DNA of 44,179 nucleotides from a virus, in the IMG/VR virus record IMGVR_UViG_3300031645_000921, positions 1 through 44,179 of that record; one strand, written 5' to 3'. Under the pieces are notes generated by a model. The model did no database searches. It saw nothing but the letters and a program-made list of their open reading frames with translations, and was not told the origin of the DNA. Below, one piece after another: positions 9,827 to 20,332 of this stretch (position 1 is its first letter; each line of letters opens with the position of its first letter). The position numbers were made by a program, and so were the translations under genes.

Positions 9827-10629
9827 TTTACCCTACGCTTTCCATATAAAAATTTGATGATCTCAATTATAACATCTTTTCTTAATTCAGATACCATAAT
9901 TCTATGGCCAACTTTAGTTAAGATTTCAATTCGTTTATCGGTTGATGTCACTTTATCAAATATATAGAATGCTGCATCAATAGGAACGATTTCATCATGT
10001 TCAGATATATAGATTCTAGTTGGTGCATCAATTGTAATTATATGCTTTTTAACATTGCTTACAAGTCTCATAAAATTAGTAAAGACTGAGATTTTTACCC
10101 CTTTTAATGTATCAGCGTAATCTTCAGCTAAATTAATTGTAGAGTTTTTATCAGCTATAAATTCATCCATAAGCTCTTGTGCTGCATTATCGTTTAATAC
10201 TTTTTCTATAATCTTTGGCAAGTCTTCTTCATTTTTTCCTTTGTGTGCTTTAAAGAAATCACCTACTTTTGATATAATTTTGTTTCCTCCGCCATACTTA
10301 AATGCTGGTGAAATAAGAACCATTTTGTCAGCTCCATAATGACTTGCAAGATGACCTGCAATAACTCCACCCATGGAAAATCCCATAATGTAGACCTTTT
10401 CATATTGTTGCTGAAATACTTGGTACTCAATTTCAACTTGTCTTAAGCACTTTTTATAATTAAATGTATTAATATCATCATCATAACCATGTCCTTGTAA
10501 TTGAGTCATCCAGAAATCTATTCTATTTTTCTTTAGTATTCGTGGTAAATCATCAAATCCCGTTGTTGCATTTCCTAAAAAACCATGGACAATAAAGAAT
10601 CCAATTTTTTTCTTTTTAATTTTAATCAC
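9805..10629 (-). CDS. Alpha/beta hydrolase, esterase or lipase-like
   Basis: About 272 aa. It shows the alpha/beta hydrolase order: an HGF oxyanion segment (FFIVHGFLG), an HGYDDD loop, nucleophile elbow GFSMGG (S85), acid in ISEHDEIVP (D212) and catalytic His in KVGHRI (H242). This resembles small bacterial carboxylesterases and monoacylglycerol lipases. The substrate cannot be read from sequence; membrane lipid or host surface acyl groups are possibilities. The start is unusual. The GTG at 10629 lies inside the GAGGTGA ribosome site, while an ATT codon at 10620 sits at the spacing used by the neighbouring genes (see findings). The gene has its own promoter motif and overlaps rusA. Confidence 0.85.
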   Translation of the reverse strand: MIKIKKKKIGFFIVHGFLGNATTGFDDLPRILKKNRIDFWMTQLQGHGYDDDINTFNYKKCLRQVEIEYQVFQQQYEKVYIMGFSMGGVIAGHLASHYGADKMVLISPAFKYGGGNKIISKVGDFFKAHKGKNEEDLPKIIEKVLNDNAAQELMDEFIADKNSTINLAEDYADTLKGVKISVFTNFMRLVSNVKKHIITIDAPTRIYISEHDEIVPIDAAFYIFDKVTSTDKRIEILTKVGHRIMVSELRKDVIIEIIKFLYGKRRVKWPKEKK

Positions 10630-10639
10630 CTCTCCTATA

Positions 10640-10651
10640 TAATTAGTTGTT
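10640..10651 (-). promoter_or_regulatory. Putative late promoter of the hydrolase-rusA unit
   Basis: AACAACTAATTA followed by TATAGGAGAGG; the motif is immediately upstream of the ribosome site, giving a very short leader. Confidence 0.55.
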
Positions 10652-10674
10652 GATTTTTCTATAAAGACTTAAAA

Positions 10675-10698
10675 AAGAATAAGGTTTCCCTTATTCTT
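10675..10698 (-). terminator. Terminator of the 717-aa and 947-aa virion unit
   Basis: Stem AAGAATAAGG / CCTTATTCTT overlaps the stop codon at 10697-10699 and is followed on the minus strand by six Ts. Confidence 0.85.
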
Positions 10699-12850
10699 AT
10701 ATTCGACTCATTCATGGTACAGACTTCATATTTAGAGTTTTAGCTACTTTAGAGCGTTCCGTAGTTATATAACTACTGTGTATAGCTTTTTTATCGTCAC
10801 TAAAATCATTTCATAAGCCATTATTAACTGTTGCATTTCCTTCACTAGAAATACGATTTATCATTTGTTTCCAGTATCTATTTAATGATTCACTTTCACC
10901 ATTATTATATAGAGCACCTAGTCCAGCCATATTATCTAAAAATACGGTAAATGATGGATTAGCTGATAAGAAATTAAGTCGTTTAACCATAGCTAAGTAT
11001 GGGTATAAATCTGTAATTGTAAATGAACCTGAAATGGCTCTTGGAAGTTTATCTTTAGTCCATAAGTTTCCGTCACCACCTCTGATTCATGTAACATCAG
11101 ATATAAGTGCTAAGTCTGATGTAAATAAACCAGGAATATCAGCTCTAACAAAGAATGGAGAAACATACCCATTTTGAGCTGCCTGTCTTGGAAGTGCAAA
11201 TGCTAATAATGAGAAGAATGGTACATAAACATATTGAAATATACTTAATGGATCCCCATATGGAGATACAAAGTTAAAGTTAAAGTTTAAGTTCTTGCTA
11301 TAATTACTATTTTGCCATAAGTTCGGATACATAACTTTCATACCATTAGTTACTGAAAAAGCTTGTACAATTGAACTTAGATCTTGATTGGTTGCAATAT
11401 TTTTAGCGGCATCCAATAGAGCTGTTCATTTGCCTCCTTCAGAATTAGGTGCTAAATTTTGCATTGTTCCTTTAAAAATATTAATTTCTTGATCTATAAC
11501 ACCAACAGTACGTCTAGCGGCGCCAATTGCGTCACTTCCCATACCTGTAATATAATTTAATCTTTGGAATTGATCGGATGCTGAGTTAGCTTCACTTTCA
11601 AGTCCAACTGATAGTTCTTGATTACTTACAGCTTCAGAAACAGCACTCATAGTTACATAGAAACCAAGTGACGATTTATATTTATTTTGAAGAGTTGTTT
11701 CATAATCTAAAGTTCCTGCAGATGCAGTAGGATCAAAGAATGAGAATAAATTAAATGTGTTTTCTTCATTAGTTGTTCCTAATCCAAGTTTTATCCACAT
11801 TGCATTAAGCATAGTTTCTAAATAAGAATAATATTGATTGTATTTTGCTTGGAATGTATAATATCTTCTATCTTTTTCAGCAAATTCAGGGTCTAAGCCA
11901 TTTTTAAGAAGATAGCTCATTGATTCTTCTAAACCATTTGTTTGATTTAAATATGTATTAGTTTTAACAGTTGAGGTACCATTACCAGATGTAATATTTT
12001 TAAAAGCACCAGAAATAGAACTTCTTATTGATTGTGTAAATGAACCACCATTAAACTTTGGAAGTCCAGGAGTTAAGCTCAAAAATACTGAGTCTTTAAT
12101 GAATGTATTTATGGTTACTCGATTATTTGGGTCTGTTATTTGGTTAAATAATGGAGGCCCACCTAAAAGTAAGTTCCCATATAAATTTGCACTGTTACTA
12201 CTAGATGGATCTAATGGAGTACTTTTAGAGAAATTTATTTTATAAGTTCCTACATTATTTACATAGTCACTAAGAAAACTATTATTTCCGCCACTTCAAG
12301 CTCGTTCCATTGCTAAGCCATATTTAGTTTCTGTAACTCCGTCACTATAAAATAATGCGGCTGTTACTGTTTCAGCTACAGCATTTAATGCTTGACCGAA
12401 AACATTGCTAGCACCACCAACTAAGGTCGACATTTTTTTTAAGTCTTCACCGAATGATGACATAATTGAATCATTGGTTGTAATATTTTTTGTATAAGTT
12501 TGATTTCAATCTCATGCTGCAGCATCAGTGTTACTTAAAATACCAATTGTTGAACTGCTATTTGCAGAATATGATCCAGCATTTATGATTGTGTCCATTG
12601 TATTTTTAATTAATGAAGTAGCTGAAGAGAGTGCTGCTGAGTATAAAGATGAACTAGCATCTGTTACAAATGAATCTACATCTCTAGATAATTGGTCTAA
12701 AGAGCTTAAGTTAGATGAATAAAAATTAATACTATCTATAACTTGCTGAGTCGTATCAATAATATCTGTTATTGTTTGAGCATCTAATCTAGCTAAGTCT
12801 TCAACATTTAGTATTAAACCATTTCTAGCATCTATTAAAAGTTGTTGCAT
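10697..12850 (-). CDS. Putative virion structural protein (717 aa, TGA as Trp)
   Basis: It reads from MQQLLIDARNG to VPWMSRI and TAA through about seven in-frame TGA codons, including AAAWDWN, ERAWSGG, GGKWTAL, DVTWIRG, GLWNDF and VPWMSR. TGG is also used. The first 120 residues are Ser/Ala/Asp-rich helix, with long Ser/Asn/Gly-rich segments after it. Near the C-terminus a hydrophobic stretch (FFSLLAFALPRQAAQ) precedes VRADIPGLFTSDLALISDV, which reminds me of tail or baseplate proteins of myophages, though I cannot name a family. It follows the 947-aa gene by 17 bases and precedes a terminator, so the two form one late unit. Confidence 0.75.
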
Positions 12851-12867
12851 TTAACGTCACTCCCTTC

Positions 12868-15711
12868 TTAGTGTCCTTGTAGTATTGAATCTAGCCCAGT
12901 GGGAAAACCACCTTGTAAAAATGGGCTAGACTTACTATTACTACCTAATTTTGCTATATTTTGTAAAGTTGCACCCGTATTTGCAATAACTGCATTTCTT
13001 TGAGTGTTTCCTGTATTTAATAGTGTTTCAAGTGATGAAATCTTCATGCTCATTTCGGCAATTACATCCATAAGTGAAAGAGTTTTTCCTTCATAATCTA
13101 CTTTATCATAGATTCCAGGATTTACAGCTATAACTTTCATTGGAGTTGATTTCTCTGCAGAACTCATTTTTAGTGCTTTAGAAATTCCGCCAGATGCAAG
13201 TTCGCCTTTAGACATACTAGGAACAGGTTTAACTGCAAACTTTTTGGCATCTCAATTAATACTTACTTGTTCTTCATTCGGTTTTCCATTAGTTGAATCA
13301 CCTGCTATAAATTGAGATACTGGTGTATTACTTGCTGCAGAGCTGGTTCCATTTGCGAATTTTGGTAATGCTTTTCCAAATCCGCCAGTAGCTAAACCAA
13401 GAACACTACTTACAGGACCACCAAGAACAGGACCAATTGCTACATTTATTGCAGCTTTAGCCGCAGTTTTCGCTAATTGTTCAAGTTTGCTTACTTTAAC
13501 ATCTTCTCTTGTGGTAACATCTTGCATTGCATTTACGATATATACTGGTAATGCTGGTTCTGTTTTAATACGAGTAATACCCATATCAATTGCAGATTCT
13601 GATAATACGCTACTGCCCTTTTCATTTTTTTGAGTCTTTTCTTGTTCTTTCATTATTTCGGCCATTAACATTGATGATTGGTCGAATACTCTTACTGCTA
13701 ATGCACCATTTCTAATTTTTATATTTCTAATTGGACTAGAAATATCAAATGTAAACATATTTGGCGCTGTTAAAATATTTTGGTTCTTTTTACTATATTC
13801 GCTTGCTGATTGTCTAAGGCGTCCGTCTTTTTTACCCAATTCAAAGTCTATACCTTTTCCTAATCCGTTAAGATCTTTTTTTCATGTTTTTTGTCTTAAT
13901 GTAATTGGAGAATCATCTGAGCTACTATTTACTTGATTAATAACAAATACTGGTAATGCATGTGTTGCAACTTCATTAAATATATCATTTGGAAGTGGGC
14001 TTGATAATTTAATTCCAATATTTGTAATTTGATTAGCAACATATACTGGCACCATTGGATCTTTAGTTGTAATTGATACTTTTAGATCATTATTTTCTAA
14101 ATTATTTGAAGGATAAACATAAGGAGTCTTGTCTCCAAATTTAGGAATTTTGTCTTTAAACATTGACGCTGTTTCTTTAGCCGCTTGATATGCAGCTTCA
14201 TTTTTATATGCTTTTCCTGCATTATGTGCGTTAGTTCGGTCTATATCCATGTCCATGACTCTAGTTTCAGCTTCTTGGGCTGTTGATAATAAAGCATTTC
14301 TGATATCTTTAGGTTTACGAGCTTTTCCAAATAAACCTGTTGTTTTTATTCCAGGAGTAGTTTCAGCTAATTTTAATATCTCTTGGTAATCTTTTCCTTT
14401 TAAGTTTTTTTGTTGTTCTAAAATATCAGAGGATATTATATTATTTCCTGATGCAAGATCAAATTCAGATAATGCATCTTGACGATTAATCATATTAAGT
14501 GCTTCTTTAGCTTTTTTTCTACTAGTACGTTTTGTTCCTAAAATTGATTCTTGAGTACGATATGCAGCTCGTCTAGAGCCTTTTACAAAATTAGCTGTGG
14601 CTCCTGGTAAACCAGCTTGTCAACCTTGAAATAATCCAGCAATTCCACCTAGACCGGCCATTGGTATAGATGCAACAGCTCCACCAATTGTTCTAGCAAT
14701 AGTTCCTGGAAGATCTTTAGTTCTACTTACAGCTCTACTTGCAGCTCCACCAAGTGGGACTTGCCTATTTTTAGAAGTAAAACCTTCTTTAGTACGAGCT
14801 TTAGCAATTTTAGCATTTTTCTTTAATTCTCGTAATTGTTCGTTATTTAAACCAGCTTCACCAGTTACAAATGCATAACTTGTATATTGCAATAAATCAT
14901 TATATGTTTTTGTACGAAGGAATGCACCAGCATACATAGTATCTGATTTACCCATAATTAATGAAACATATAATAACACTTTATTTATAATTTGGGTTGA
15001 TATTTCTTTAAATGAAGTTCCATCTTCAATATCAATTCTTAGATTATATGCTAAACCTGCAACTTCAGCTTGGTCATATATATCTCTTAATACTTTTTCT
15101 AATTCTCTTTTAAGTTGACCGTATTGATTAGTAACTTTTTTAGGAATCTTAAAACCTTTATCATAAGCTGCAAGATAATGTCTTATATCTTTGGGTGATG
15201 CTGATTTTTCTACTTTTTTATAAACATCTTCAAAACTTGAAGTATGAAATTGGCCAGAAGAAGTCTTTTTTCTTTTTTGCCGAATAGATTGAACATCTTT
15301 TTTAATTTGGCGTTCATCAACTTGAATATCTTTAAGAAGGATTTCTAAGTCTTGTTGTTTCATATTAATAATCAATGTTTCTGTACATTGTTTATTAAGA
15401 GATTCTTCAGTTGCATGTGTTTCTAGAAGAGCTGAATCACCATATTGAGTTATGATATTTTGTTTATCTTCATATGATCATGTTGAGACCATTTTGAATA
15501 CATATTTTCTCAATTCAATAATCTTGGAGTTAGACATACTTAAACTTTGGTAATTTGCTCTTGCAATACTTTCAGATACTGCACTTGATGTTGAACTTGA
15601 TAAGCTTCTTTTAGTCACACCAGAAGACAAACTACTGTCAGTATAATCATCTTGATTTCTTAATCTTTGATTTAAGCCTAAACCTGCTGTATTATTTACT
15701 GAAGATGCCAT
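12868..15711 (-). CDS. Putative virion structural protein (947 aa, TGA as Trp)
   Basis: One frame runs from MASSVNNTAG at 15711 (AGGGTGA ribosome site) to TAA at 12868-12870 through four TGA codons (near 15479, 14619, 13881, 13254) decoded as Trp. Without recoding it appears as five unrelated fragments. Residues 1-70 are Ser-rich. Residues about 115-360 are helical and Lys/Arg-rich, with Ala/Gly patches near 335-360. Two copies of a strand pattern (VPVYVANQITN and LPVFVINQVNS), and a third (LPVYIVNAMQD), lie further on, suggesting a threefold beta repeat. There is a Gly-rich hydrophobic segment (GPVLGGPVSSVLGLATGGFG) near the end. A tail or baseplate role is inferred. Confidence 0.75.
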
Positions 15712-15750
15712 AAATATCACCCTACTTTCCATATTTCGTTTTTTATCATA

Positions 15751-15762
15751 TAAAATATTGTT
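15751..15762 (-). promoter_or_regulatory. Putative late promoter of the 947-aa gene
   Basis: AACAATATTTTA followed by TATG lies 40 bases before the ATG at 15711; it is back to back with the rightward motif at 15771. Confidence 0.55.
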
Positions 15763-15770
15763 AAGCTCAA

Positions 15771-15782
15771 AACAATTAATTA
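15771..15782 (+). promoter_or_regulatory. Putative late promoter of the 507-aa gene
   Basis: AACAATTAATTA lies 35 bases before the ATG at 15817. With 15751-15762 it forms a divergent promoter pair separated by eight bases. Confidence 0.6.
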
Positions 15783-15816
15783 TCATTTAAAAAGAAAATA
15801 AAAGGAGCTGGATAAT

Positions 15817-17340
15817 ATGAAACTAAGCCAAAAAGATTTAGACTCAGTTATTATAAAAAAATTGGAGAGATTAGACCCACTTGTAGATAATTTTACACCC
15901 GGAGAGAAAGGTGCCTTTGTAAGTTATGACGGCCAAAATTTTAATTTACGAAAAGTAAATAATTTAACTCTTAACAAAATTACAAGCGTTAGTGAAATTG
16001 AAGCTCTAAACGCTCAGTTATATGATGAATCAATCTTAGTAAAAAGCAGTATATTTACTAATTTTAATATGAATAATAGAGCTAATACAAATTTCAGAAC
16101 ACAAATTGTAGAACTTACAGGAAATACTGCATTTAAGACGGATAATGAAATAAGACTTATAAAAAAAGGTAAGACTTATATTCTTATACTAGATCGTAAA
16201 GGCATTTTCTATAAATATAATTTAGAAAAAAAAGAGATAGACTTTAAATTAGATATCGCAGATAAAGTTAAACACTTATTTGCTGTAACTAATTTTCAAC
16301 CTTATGATATATTAGACTTTGATATCTTCCGTGGTGGATTCCTATTCTCTACAAAAAACAATGGTGTATTCTTTGCTGATATCGAAGGTAACAATTTAGA
16401 AGTTTTATTCCCTGAAAGAGATATTGTATTAGTAAAAGATATTAATGAAAAAGATATTATTCTAATTGATACACATGGTGTAGTTACAATATATGATTTT
16501 GATCAAGAGTTAAAATTAGAGACATTTAATATACTAAAAAAAGTAGATCAAACTATTAAAGCTATTACAATATGTGATGACGAAATAATTCTTTTAAGCT
16601 CACATAAATACAAAACTAGTACTGAAAATATTATTCATATATTGAAAAAAGACTTAGCTGGAATTGGATACAACAATATTACAGCTAATGTATATCCTGG
16701 TACTGATGTATTCGGATATATTCCATCATTTATAGATGCTGATGATAAATATATTTATGTTTCAGGATTAAAAGAAAACAAAGAGTTATTCGTATGGAAA
16801 TATAATCGTAAAGAATTATATAAAGAATATAAAGAAATCATCTTTAATAAATTGCCGATAACTGGTTTAAACTTTATAAAATTTGAAAACTCAAAAATAT
16901 ATATTAACTGTCAAGATAAATTATTAGTAATAGACGAAGATGGAAATATTAAAAGTAATATTAAATTAGGTTTTGATAAGATCCAAGATATTATTTTCGA
17001 AAATAATAAAGCTTTTATTTTTTCTGGTAGTGAACTATCTTGGTATATAATTCCTAATTACATTTTTGAAAACGAGTTCAATGCAATACTTTATGATGGT
17101 GAACCATGTAACAGTATAGACATATTTGTTAAAGGAAATACTGGTAATGAGTTAATCATGCTATTAGATTCTGAAACACTAGAACAAATACAGCCAACAT
17201 ACTATGCAACATATAAAGGAAATTCATATATAAAAATCTTAGGAAAAACAATTAAATCACTTACTGCAAAGATTACTGTATTTGAAGATACTGTAATTGA
17301 AGGAATTGTAGTAAAAGCTGATAGAATTTTTGTTAAATAG
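15817..17340 (+). CDS. Putative beta-propeller-like virion protein
   Basis: A 507-aa protein with a good AGGAGCTGG ribosome site. Most of it is a run of short beta strands with Asp/Gly turns every 40-50 residues (ILILDRKGIFYKYN, ILIDTHGVVTIYDFD, KIYINCQDKLLVIDEDG), the pattern of a WD40- or PQQ-like propeller. It has only two Trp codons, both TGG, and a small C-terminal beta domain. It is the first gene of a four-gene rightward unit that includes TGA-containing genes. A tail or baseplate receptor-facing role fits but is not proven. Confidence 0.7.
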   Translation: MKLSQKDLDSVIIKKLERLDPLVDNFTPGEKGAFVSYDGQNFNLRKVNNLTLNKITSVSEIEALNAQLYDESILVKSSIFTNFNMNNRANTNFRTQIVELTGNTAFKTDNEIRLIKKGKTYILILDRKGIFYKYNLEKKEIDFKLDIADKVKHLFAVTNFQPYDILDFDIFRGGFLFSTKNNGVFFADIEGNNLEVLFPERDIVLVKDINEKDIILIDTHGVVTIYDFDQELKLETFNILKKVDQTIKAITICDDEIILLSSHKYKTSTENIIHILKKDLAGIGYNNITANVYPGTDVFGYIPSFIDADDKYIYVSGLKENKELFVWKYNRKELYKEYKEIIFNKLPITGLNFIKFENSKIYINCQDKLLVIDEDGNIKSNIKLGFDKIQDIIFENNKAFIFSGSELSWYIIPNYIFENEFNAILYDGEPCNSIDIFVKGNTGNELIMLLDSETLEQIQPTYYATYKGNSYIKILGKTIKSLTAKITVFEDTVIEGIVVKADRIFVK

Positions 17341-17350
17341 GGGTGAGAAA

Positions 17351-18328
17351 ATGTTAGAAAATAGAATAAAAAAAGTAATACAAACAGTCTATAAATTTGA
17401 CTTTTCCAACTCTGAGCTTGTAGATGGTAGAGAGTTAGTAGTTCAAAATAATATAAGTGAATTTGTTATGGCCTTTGGTCGTAGAGATTTAGATAATGGT
17501 ATTATTGTAACTCCATCAGGTTATAAAAAAGGGTTCGTATACAAGTCAGCAAATGACGGCGAAATTTATAATCATCCCAACTGAATTCCTGATGTTATTA
17601 ATTTTTCTTTTAATATCTACGGATTAAAAAGAAATGCGTTTTATAAATTAACTGTTATTAGTAGAGATACAGGTTCTAATAGAGTTATTACAAATGATAG
17701 ACGATTAGTAATTACAAATGATGAAAATGAATTATTACTAGATGAAGATCTTACAGGTCAATACAAAAATAAAGAATTCAATTCATTATTCAGAAGCTTT
17801 AAAAATGAAGCAAATCTATTCTTTTCAGTAGGAAAAATATTTATTAGCGATATTATTATTGAAGAAGTTGAACTATTAGTTGAAGATGAACTAATAACTG
17901 ATGAACCTGATTCTCAATTTGAAGATGGTAAACTAAAACTTGCAGCATATGGTGTGTTCACAACACAACCTAATACTGATACTGAATATAAAGGCCGCTA
18001 TCTTCCTATGCTAAGATACAGCGGAAAAGGTATAAACCTTTACTTTGATACTAATACAGATCAATATGTTATTGAACGAGATAATGTTGAAGATATTTTA
18101 GGTGAAAGTTTTACAAATATAAATTATATTGTAGATTTTAACTTTAATAAAGTTATAAACAAAGGATTATTCTCACAATATAATATTGTAGATGTAAATA
18201 ATACGCCTTCACCAAATACACTAAAACAAGGTTACATAGTATTTGAATTCTCAGATCAAGATGACAATCCAGTTGTTTATAAAAACAAAGATGGTCGTAT
18301 GGTCATTCTAATTTACAAATTATTTTAA
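17351..18328 (+). CDS. Putative virion protein (325 aa, TGA as Trp)
   Basis: It starts MLENRIKKV 10 bases after the upstream stop, with GGGGTGAG before the ATG. The frame passes through TGA at 17582-17584 (HPNW-IPDVIN) and ends at TAA. It is beta-rich and acidic, with a Glu-rich strand (DIIIEEVELLVEDEL) in the middle and a terminal GRMVILIYKLF strand. No family recognised. The position between the propeller-like gene and two small TGA-containing genes suggests a structural component. Confidence 0.7.
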
Positions 18329-18346
18329 AAAAAGGAGGAATAAAAG

Positions 18347-18568
18347 ATGTCTACTAAAAAAAGTTTAAACTTAACAGGAACTTCTGATACAACTTACGAT
18401 CTTGATGCTATTGCAGCTGAAACTAGATTAAATGCAGCGAAGCCTCTTATAGTACAGATTCATAGATACAATGCAAATAGCGAATTAAATGAACTTAATA
18501 AAAACCCCAATCCTTCTAACTTACTTTTAGGCCAAATGTGACTTTCTAAGAAAGATGAAACATTATAA
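18347..18568 (+). CDS. Small putative virion protein (73 aa, TGA as Trp)
   Basis: It starts MSTKKSLNL after AAAGGAGG and reads through TGA at 18539-18541 (GQMW-LSKK) to TAA, whose last A is the first base of the next ATG. It carries a TTYDLDAIAAETRLNAAKP segment that is echoed in the next gene (KTYDLDEIVASISRDNADY), and ends with a LLLGQMWLS motif resembling one tail-type W repeat. Confidence 0.7.
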
Positions 18569-19362
18569 TGCCTAGAGAATTAATTACTACAATTATTGAG
18601 CCTACAGTTGACAATACTATTGATAATGATTCAGTAGTAAGCCCTGAAAGCTTTGATCCAACGCCTACAGATGGCATAGACAATTTAATTAGTACATTAG
18701 AAGAAGGAATAAATACTGACGATACAACACCTGAAACAGGCTTTGCTATTTCATTTACTCCAGATAAAACATATGACTTAGATGAAATTGTTGCAAGTAT
18801 ATCCCGTGACAATGCAGATTATGAACTTGTAGTAAGAGTAAATCCTGAAAATATTATATCTATATTAGCATATGCTGAGATTGAACAAGAAATTCTTATA
18901 GAATACAGTGCGGCTAGTGTAGACGAAGTTTTAGACTATCAAACTATATTTAATTCAAAATTAATAAACTTTGATTCTTATGCTGAAATAGTAAGTGCAA
19001 TGGAATATGTATATTATCCATATTCGGTTAATTTAGAAGCATGATTAGTTGCGGACGGAGCAACATTTGAAGTAATTGGTGACTATATCAAGCAAACATT
19101 AACACCTGCTGATTTAGAAGGTCAACTTTTATTAGATGAAAAGCAAGAAAAAATAAAAATTGATAGAGCTAACTTAAAGAAATATTTATTTGATGAAGTA
19201 AAATCAACAGATAAAGTAAAACCAATATTAAATTATACAAAAGCAATGACGCAATGAACTGAATTAGGTCTTGATGGAACAACTGAATCTGATTTTGATA
19301 CTATTGAGTTATATGAAGCTCGTATTGCAGCTTTAGAAGAACGTATAATTGAACTAAGCTAA
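18568..19362 (+). CDS. Putative virion protein (264 aa, TGA as Trp)
   Basis: It is coupled by a TAATG junction to the 73-aa gene. It passes two TGA codons (EAW-LVAD at 19042-19044 and TQW-TEL near 19256) and stops at TAA. The N-terminal 60 residues are acidic and disordered-looking (many D, T, P). The TYDLDEI module near residue 70 is paralogous to the 73-aa protein. The C-terminus is a coiled coil (EARIAALEERIIEL). An assembly or tail-associated role is inferred from context only. Confidence 0.72.
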
Positions 19363-19373
19363 AAATATTATAG

Positions 19374-19496
19374 TAAGTCTAGTGATACGCTAGATTATCT
19401 CTACATGAGAAAAAGCTCGAGAAAGAGGGAGGACCAATCTCTCCCCGACTCAGAGAAGCTAAGACTATTCCTGGAACTAAGCAATGTCTAGCCTTA
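19374..19496 (+). ncRNA. Candidate structured RNA of unknown class
   Basis: The 165-base gap after the last rightward gene is clearly more GC-rich than other gaps. Its ends can pair (TAAGTCTAG with CTAGCCTTA, 8 of 9 positions), closing about 123 bases. Inside there are possible hairpins (GGGAG/CTCCC near 19427-19446; GAG/CTC near 19397-19409) and AGCT/AGCT pairing. A strong terminator follows. No known RNA family is recognised, and it could simply be a structured 3' untranslated end. Confidence 0.4.
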
Positions 19497-19514
19497 TAAA
19501 TGTATAATATAAAA

Positions 19515-19544
19515 AAAAAAGGATATCCTAAGATATCCTTTTTT
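19515..19544. terminator. Bidirectional terminator
   Basis: Stem GGATATC / GATATCC, extended by an A run on the left and a T run on the right. It ends the rightward unit and overlaps the 3' end of the leftward 131-aa gene. Confidence 0.85.
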
Positions 19545-19923
19545 CTACTCCCCATAAATCAATAAAATACTTCTCACCTAATCTTTCGATTATAATGGCT
19601 GGTGTTTTCTTTATTAGCTTTTTAGTTTTCCTAGAAAAGATAACAGAATCTGTTAAATTGATTACTTCATATTCATATTGAGTAATTTGAAATGTTCTAA
19701 ATACAACAGGTTTTACTTCAAGTGAACCTCCATCAACAAATCGTCTTTGGAATAATTTGATATAGTAGTTTGTTATTAGTAAACCATTATTATGGTCTAC
19801 TATTTCAGTATATTTTTTAACAACATTTCCACCTGTAGTTTTCGAACGCGCTAAGTATAGTAAGACTATAAGTATTGGTATAATTATAAGTATAAATACT
19901 ATTGGAAATCCCTGTTCTGTCAT
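19528..19923 (-). CDS. Single-pass membrane protein
   Basis: A 131-aa protein. Residues about 7-25 are a clear membrane segment (PIVFILIIIPILIVLLYLA) followed by RSK, so the N-terminus is probably outside and the bulk cytoplasmic. The soluble part is a Lys/Tyr-rich beta domain (VVFRTFQITQYEYEVINL) with no known family. It is a single-gene unit with an AGGAGG ribosome site, AT-rich upstream sequence similar to the second promoter class, and its own terminator. A role in the envelope during infection is possible. Confidence 0.7.
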   Translation of the reverse strand: MTEQGFPIVFILIIIPILIVLLYLARSKTTGGNVVKKYTEIVDHNNGLLITNYYIKLFQRRFVDGGSLEVKPVVFRTFQITQYEYEVINLTDSVIFSRKTKKLIKKTPAIIIERLGEKYFIDLWGVEKRIS

Positions 19924-19983
19924 TTGTGTTTCCTCCTTCTTTCTATATTAATAATATATGTTTAAAATATGACTAAGCTTAAA

Positions 19984-20008
19984 AAAGAATAACCTTTCGG
20001 TTATTCTT
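19984..20008 (-). terminator. Terminator of the 103-aa gene
   Basis: Stem AAAGAATAACC / GGTTATTCTTT with a TTTC loop, overlapping the gene's stop and followed by a T run on the minus strand. Confidence 0.85.
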
Positions 20009-20312
20009 TTACAATTGCATCATCTCTTGAATTTAATTCAGTTTCTATTTCAACTTTTTTAGATAATATATAATTTTGATCTTCTCGACTTGTAACTAGG
20101 TAATAATAGTTTTCTAATACTTTTATATAGCGTCTTAAGCTAGATGACTTTGCATCTGAAATAATTACAGTATTCTTAGAAATATTATCAACAAAAAATC
20201 CTACTTTAGGCTTAGCTTTTAGATAATCTCCTGCAGCATGCAAGTTCTTTATTTTTCGTTGTTGTGATTTTATATTCTTTTCCATATTCTTCCAATTAAC
20301 TTTTTTTCCCAT
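20001..20312 (-). CDS. Small basic hypothetical protein
   Basis: A 103-aa protein starting MGKKVNWKNME, with a Lys/Arg-rich first 40 residues and then a short alpha/beta segment (ISKNTVIISDAKSSSLRRYIKVLEN) that could bind nucleic acid. It has its own AACA-N6-TA motif, an AGGAGTG ribosome site and its own terminator. Family not recognised. Confidence 0.65.
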   Translation of the reverse strand: MGKKVNWKNMEKNIKSQQRKIKNLHAAGDYLKAKPKVGFFVDNISKNTVIISDAKSSSLRRYIKVLENYYYLVTSREDQNYILSKKVEIETELNSRDDAIVKE

Positions 20313-20332
20313 AATATCACTCCTTAAGTTTA

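Noticed and set aside
1-19362. Virion genes as a series of pseudogenes broken by TGA stops
   Set aside because: All breaks are TGA, none TAA or TAG; reading frames and composition continue across each one, the joined genes have good starts and end at terminators, and several TGAs fall in Trp positions of repeats that elsewhere use TGG.
19374-19496. tRNA, tmRNA or known self-cleaving ribozyme
   Set aside because: No cloverleaf, no T-loop TTCGA block, and no match to hammerhead, HDV, twister or pistol cores by eye; kept only as an unclassified RNA candidate.
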